Source: UBA1413 sp964552955
GTDB lineage: Bacteria > Bacteroidota > Bacteroidia > Bacteroidales > Prolixibacteraceae
DNA: 64,000 bases
Direction: 5' to 3'
NCBI GenBank assembly: GCA_964552955.1
Contig: CAZKIU010000009.1
Location: 1 to 64,000 of the forward strand
Part shown: positions 60,428 through 64,000 of the stretch, one piece after another
How positions within the stretch are numbered: the stretch's first letter is position 1
Layout: each line of letters starts with the position of its first letter
Made by a program: the position numbers and the translations under genes
Notes under the pieces: model-generated
Seen by the model: only the letters and a program-made list of their open reading frames with translations
Told to the model about the DNA's origin: nothing
Database searches by the model: none

Positions 60428-62071
60428 ATGAAGATAGCACTGGTACAATTGAACTATCGCATTGGCGATTTCGAAGGCAACTGCCGCAAGATCACAGAGG
60501 CCATTGGCCGGGCCCGGGGTGAAGGGGCAGAGCTGGCCGTTTTCTCAGAGTTATCGGTGACAGGCTATCACCCGCAGGATCTTCTGGAGCGGAAGGAGTT
60601 TATTGCGGCAGCGCAGGCCGCGGTGGAAGAGATCGCCGGCCACTGCCACGGCATTGCTGCCCTTGTGGGAGCTCCGGTCCTCAACGCAGGGGAAAGGGGC
60701 AAAAAACTCTACAATGCAGCGTTATACCTGGCTGAGGGAAAGGTGAGCGATCTCTTCTTCAAGACGTTGCTCCCCACATACGATGTCTTCGACGAATACC
60801 GTCATTTTGAGCCCAACAGGCGTTTCAGGTTACTGGAAGCCGGGGGGATGAAGATAGCAGTGACCATCTGCGAGGATCTCTGGGACGAGCAGCCGGTGCA
60901 GTATGAATTTGGAAAGGACAAACTCTACCAGTGTTCTCCGATGGAAGAACTGGCCCGGTTAGAGCCCGCACTGATCATCAACCTGTCGGCTTCGCCCTTT
61001 TCTGCCGGTCAGCAGGGGTGGCGCAAGGAGATCCTGACGCGGAAAGCCCGGCAATACGGACTTCCCCTGGTTTATGTGAACCAGACAGGGGCCCAGGCTG
61101 AACTGATCTTCGACGGGGGATCACTTTTCATCGGTCCCGACGGGGAAATCCTGCGCGAGATGAGTTACTTCCGGGAGGATTTCCTGATCATCGACACCGG
61201 GGAGCGCCGCGCTGGTCTGTTGCAGCCCCCGCTGGAGCGGATTGGTAAGGTCGAGGAGGCTCTTCTGCTGGGCATCCGCGACTATTTTGCCAAAACAGGA
61301 TTCACCCGGGCCACCCTGGGGCTTTCAGGGGGTATCGATTCAGCGGTGGTGGCCGTGTTGGCCGCCCGTGCCCTGGGGCCCGCCAACGTCAGGGTATTGC
61401 TGATGCCCTCGCGCTTCAGTTCCTCCCATTCTGTCGGGGATGCCGTGGCCCTGGCACACACCCTGGGGATTGCATACGATACGGTCCCCATCCAGGAGGG
61501 TGTCGACGCTATCAACCGGGAGCTCCATCCTCTCTTTGGGGACCTGCCCCCCGATATCACCGAGGAGAATATACAGGCCCGCATCCGGGGCGTTCTCATC
61601 ATGGCTCTTTCCAATAAATTCGGGTGTCTGGTTCTGAACACCTCCAATAAAAGCGAATGCGCGGTGGGCTATGGGACCCTCTACGGCGACATGAACGGGG
61701 GCCTGGCCGTACTGGGCGACCTCTATAAAACTGAAGTCTACGAACTGGCCCGCTGGATCAACCGCCACGGGGAGATCATCCCGCACCATACCATCGTGAA
61801 AGCGCCCTCCGCGGAACTGAGACCCGGACAAAAGGACTCCGATTCTCTTCCGGAATACCCGGTGCTCGATACCCTCCTTTATCAATATATCGAGATGAAC
61901 CGCTCCCCGGAGGAGATCGCGGCCGATGGCCACGACCCGGCGCTGGTCAGGAAGGTGATCAGAATGGTCAACCTCAATGAGTACAAGCGGTTTCAAGCCG
62001 CCCCCATACTGAGAATCAGCCACAAAGCCTTTGGCTTTGGCCGCAGGATCCCCCTGGTCGCCCGCTTCTGA
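60428..62071 (+). CDS. nadE: Glutamine-dependent NAD+ synthetase
   Basis: A 547-residue two-domain enzyme making NAD from deamido-NAD. The nitrilase-type glutaminase domain (1-255) has Glu in FSELSVTGYHPQDLL, Lys in FKTLLPTYDVFDEYRHF and catalytic Cys in VTICEDLWDE. The synthetase domain (about 275-547) has the PP-loop LGLSGGIDSAVVAVLA, MPSRFSSSHSVGDA, LNTSNKSECAVGYGTLYGDM and KAPSAELRPGQKDSDSLPEY. Complete, ordinary; transcribed away from gldB. Confidence 0.97.
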   Translation: MKIALVQLNYRIGDFEGNCRKITEAIGRARGEGAELAVFSELSVTGYHPQDLLERKEFIAAAQAAVEEIAGHCHGIAALVGAPVLNAGERGKKLYNAALYLAEGKVSDLFFKTLLPTYDVFDEYRHFEPNRRFRLLEAGGMKIAVTICEDLWDEQPVQYEFGKDKLYQCSPMEELARLEPALIINLSASPFSAGQQGWRKEILTRKARQYGLPLVYVNQTGAQAELIFDGGSLFIGPDGEILREMSYFREDFLIIDTGERRAGLLQPPLERIGKVEEALLLGIRDYFAKTGFTRATLGLSGGIDSAVVAVLAARALGPANVRVLLMPSRFSSSHSVGDAVALAHTLGIAYDTVPIQEGVDAINRELHPLFGDLPPDITEENIQARIRGVLIMALSNKFGCLVLNTSNKSECAVGYGTLYGDMNGGLAVLGDLYKTEVYELARWINRHGEIIPHHTIVKAPSAELRPGQKDSDSLPEYPVLDTLLYQYIEMNRSPEEIAADGHDPALVRKVIRMVNLNEYKRFQAAPILRISHKAFGFGRRIPLVARF

Positions 62072-62095
62072 CCCCTGATCAAAAATGAACTCCTG

Positions 62096-62145
62096 TTAGC
62101 CCGTTATCCAAAAAAAATTAACTTTGCATGTTATAAAACATAACA
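62096..62145 (+). promoter_or_regulatory. Promoter and operator-like palindrome of Crp/Fnr gene
   Basis: TTA (62096-62098), 20 nt, TAACTTTG (62119-62126) form a promoter with a perfect -7 box. TGTTAT-AAAAC-ATAACA (62129-62145) is a perfect 6-bp inverted repeat lying on the predicted start site. The layout suits repression, possibly autoregulation by the encoded Crp-like protein. Confidence 0.55.
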
Positions 62146-62158
62146 ACCTACCCGCCCC

Positions 62159-62860
62159 ATGTTGCACTTTGAATCAGGCATAAAAGAAATTCTTGAGAAT
62201 CCCAAATCTCCTTTTTATCTTCTGACCCCAGAGGAGAAGGAGGAGTTGCAGGAGAGCGTATCCCTGACGACCTACCGGCGCAATGAGTATATCTTCAGGG
62301 AGGGCGACAAACCCTCGGGTTTCATGATGCTGGTGACCGGGAAGGTGAAGATTTTCAAGGAAGGGGTTGGCGGACGGGAGCAGATCATCAGGATGTCAAA
62401 ACCGATGGGGATCATCGGCTACCGTGCTTTTTTTGCCGATGAGGCGCACATCGCCACGGCGGTGACCCTCGAGGACTCGGTCATCGCCAACATCTCCATG
62501 GAGTTTATCATGACGCGGGCCATCAAAAACAGTGAGTTCTCCCTGCGGCTGATCAGAAAGCTGGCCCGTGAACTGGGATTTGCCAACATGCGGACGGTGA
62601 CCCTTACCCAGAAGCATATCCGGGGCAGACTGGCAGAATCGCTGATCCTCCTGGCCGAGAAATATGGGTTTGAACATGACGGCACTACCCTGAAAGTGTA
62701 TATGTCGCGCGAGGATATCGCCAACCTCTCCAACATGACCACCTCCAATGCCATCCGCACCCTCTCTACTTTTGCCAACGAGAAGCTGATCACCATCGAC
62801 GGCCGCAAAATCAAAATCCTGGATCTGCAGCGGCTTGACAGAATCAGCAAACTAGGCTAG
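62159..62860 (+). CDS. Crp/Fnr-family transcriptional regulator
   Basis: A 233-residue regulator. N-terminal cyclic-nucleotide-binding-like beta roll (about 15-125): TTYRRNEYIFREGDKPSGFM, LVTGKVKIFKEGVGGREQII, GIIGYRAFFADEAHIATAVT. No Cys cluster for an iron-sulfur centre is present (the protein has no Cys in this part), so it is not a classical FNR. C-terminal winged helix (about 165-225) with HIRGRLAESLILLAEKYGF and SREDIANLSNMTTSNAIRTL. It could sense a small molecule or redox state; the ligand is unknown. A palindrome over its own start site suggests autoregulation. Confidence 0.93.
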   Translation: MLHFESGIKEILENPKSPFYLLTPEEKEELQESVSLTTYRRNEYIFREGDKPSGFMMLVTGKVKIFKEGVGGREQIIRMSKPMGIIGYRAFFADEAHIATAVTLEDSVIANISMEFIMTRAIKNSEFSLRLIRKLARELGFANMRTVTLTQKHIRGRLAESLILLAEKYGFEHDGTTLKVYMSREDIANLSNMTTSNAIRTLSTFANEKLITIDGRKIKILDLQRLDRISKLG

Positions 62861-62962
62861 ACAGCAAATCATCACCCACCCGGGCTGAGTGGCACGTCAT
62901 CGGTCTGCCGGGAGTCCTGCCTGTCAGGCAGAGGGTCTGTCCTCAGGGCAGAAAGGCCCCCT

Positions 62963-64000
62963 TTACTCCTGGATATAAATCCTTTTTATTCTTTGTGAAA
63001 TGCCCGTAAGGATCTCATAGGGGATGGTATCTGCGGCGGCGGCCACCTCGCTGATGGAGATGTGATCCCCAAAAAATTCAGCTTCATCGCCGGTCTGGCA
63101 GGTGATTCCTGTGACGTCGGCCATGCACATATCCATGCAAATGTTACCCACCAGCGGGGCCATGCTGCCGTTGATATATACCTTCCCTCTGCCGTTGCCC
63201 AGTCTGCGGTCGAGGCCGTCGGCATATCCCACGGGGATGATGGCGATGCGTGATGGGCGGCTGATTTTTCCGGCTCGGTTGTAACCCACCGTTTCGCCGG
63301 GGAAGACCTCCTTGATCTGGGAAAGGGAGCTTTTGAGGCGGCCCACAGGTCGGAGAGGGAGCATACCGGTACTCACCCCGTAGAGGCCGATCCCCAGCCT
63401 GACCATCTCCATCTGATATTCGGGGAACCGTTCGATGCCCGCGGAATTAAGGATATGACGGTCGACAGGATAATCGAGGGAGGCAGTGATCCATCCGGTC
63501 AAATCCAGGAACCTGCTGATCTGGCTGGTGGTGAAACCATCCATGGCGGGGTCCTCGCTGGCGGCCAGATGCGAGAATACCGACTGCAGCCTGAGCTGGG
63601 GATGCTCCCTGAAATAGCGGATGGCCTCCTCGGCCTCCTCCCTTGATTTAAGTCCGAGGCGGTTCATTCCCGTATCTATTTTCAGGTGCACCGGAAAATG
63701 GAGGAGGGCATTGTGACCGGCAACTTTACCGAAGTGATGGACCAGTTCGGTGGAGTAGAGGTTGGGTTCGAGCCGGTAATCGATCATCTGCTGGAAGCTG
63801 TGGTGTTCAGGATTCATGACGATGATGGGGAGGGTGATGCCGGCATTCCGGAGTTCTCTTCCCTCATCGGTGACGGCCACCGCCAGGTAGTCGACGCGGG
63901 CGAACTGCAGGAGTTTGGCGATTTCCACATCACCGCTGCCATAGCTGAAGGCCTTGACCATCGCCATAACCCGCGTTTCAGGGCGGAGCAGCGACCTGTA
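62963..64000 (-). CDS. alr: Alanine racemase, 5'-truncated by the window end (probably part of MurF-Alr fusion)
   Basis: The visible 346 residues start YRSLLRPETRVMAMVKAFSYG; the frame is open to the last base, so the true start lies beyond the window, and the Met at 63967 is internal. The PLP lysine is in MVKAFSYGSG; the second catalytic Tyr is in VGYNRAGKISRPSRIAIIPVGYADGLD; GNICMDMCMADVTG is also family-typical. It interconverts L- and D-Ala for peptidoglycan. In many Bacteroidota this domain is the C-terminal half of a MurF-Alr fusion, which would fit, but the other half is out of view. A small palindrome (CTGCCTG-T-CAGGCAG, 62917-62931) follows the stop. Confidence 0.93.
   Translation of the reverse strand, partial: YRSLLRPETRVMAMVKAFSYGSGDVEIAKLLQFARVDYLAVAVTDEGRELRNAGITLPIIVMNPEHHSFQQMIDYRLEPNLYSTELVHHFGKVAGHNALLHFPVHLKIDTGMNRLGLKSREEAEEAIRYFREHPQLRLQSVFSHLAASEDPAMDGFTTSQISRFLDLTGWITASLDYPVDRHILNSAGIERFPEYQMEMVRLGIGLYGVSTGMLPLRPVGRLKSSLSQIKEVFPGETVGYNRAGKISRPSRIAIIPVGYADGLDRRLGNGRGKVYINGSMAPLVGNICMDMCMADVTGITCQTGDEAEFFGDHISISEVAAAADTIPYEILTGISQRIKRIYIQE

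Overview
This 64 kb window comes from a member of the Bacteroidota, probably Bacteroidales-like. The evidence is threefold. It carries type IX secretion and gliding genes (porT, gldB and a 2,235-residue SprB-repeat protein with a C-terminal sorting domain). It uses Bacteroidota-type promoters (TTTG, 19-21 nt, TAnnTTTG). It shows gene orders typical of the phylum: rpsU-xerC-hpf-tRNA-tuf-secE-nusG-rplKAJL-rpoBC, relA-fur-purA, and tamL/trmH/porT/menG. No phage, integrase-bearing island, complete insertion sequence or CRISPR array is visible; this is a core chromosomal segment with short accessory stretches.

Layout: 1-3.8 kb (minus) is an etfB-etfA-acyl-CoA dehydrogenase operon. 4-19 kb (minus) is the transcription/translation superoperon, read from rpsU down to rpoC and a DUF3467 gene. 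Between tuf and secE, where Bacteroidota normally keep tRNA-Trp, there is only a 59-nt tRNA-like remnant. 18.8-27.5 kb (mainly minus) holds a ComEA-like HhH protein, a sodium symporter, the outer-membrane insertase-like lipoprotein TamL, a divergent TrmH-type methyltransferase, porT, menG and a PurL-like half protein. 27.5-39.3 kb holds an SDR, a glycosyltransferase-like gene, the giant SprB-type surface protein flanked by two different ~32-bp tandem repeats, gapA and a MacB/FtsX-type permease.

39.6-50.4 kb (plus) is a long housekeeping and envelope-sugar run: a pRiA4b ORF-3-like gene, miaA, GT4, gmhB, relA/spoT, fur, purA, recR, a GT2 fused to a degenerate sugar-phosphate transferase, a GNAT gene and tRNA-His. 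50.5-57.2 kb has an ECF sigma factor divergent from an envelope cluster (helical lipoprotein ending in Lys-Lys, two L,D-transpeptidases and a membrane protein), then an NtrC-like regulator and a GT2. 57.3-64 kb has pfkA, a DUF1080 lipoprotein, gldB, nadE, a Crp/Fnr regulator and the 3' part of an alanine racemase gene, probably the end of a MurF-Alr fusion.

The most interesting candidate system is the cluster at 50.9-55.0 kb. An abundant-looking outer-membrane lipoprotein with a C-terminal Lys-Lys sits next to two L,D-transpeptidases, and one of these repeats the lipoprotein's own helical module. This resembles an independently evolved counterpart of Braun lipoprotein tethering. The tRNA-Trp-like remnant, the alternating 32/31-bp repeat, the dispersed heptamer repeats and the NtrC-like ATPase with GAFTSA and no DNA-binding domain also deserve attention. 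All functional calls are from reading the sequence; no database search was run.
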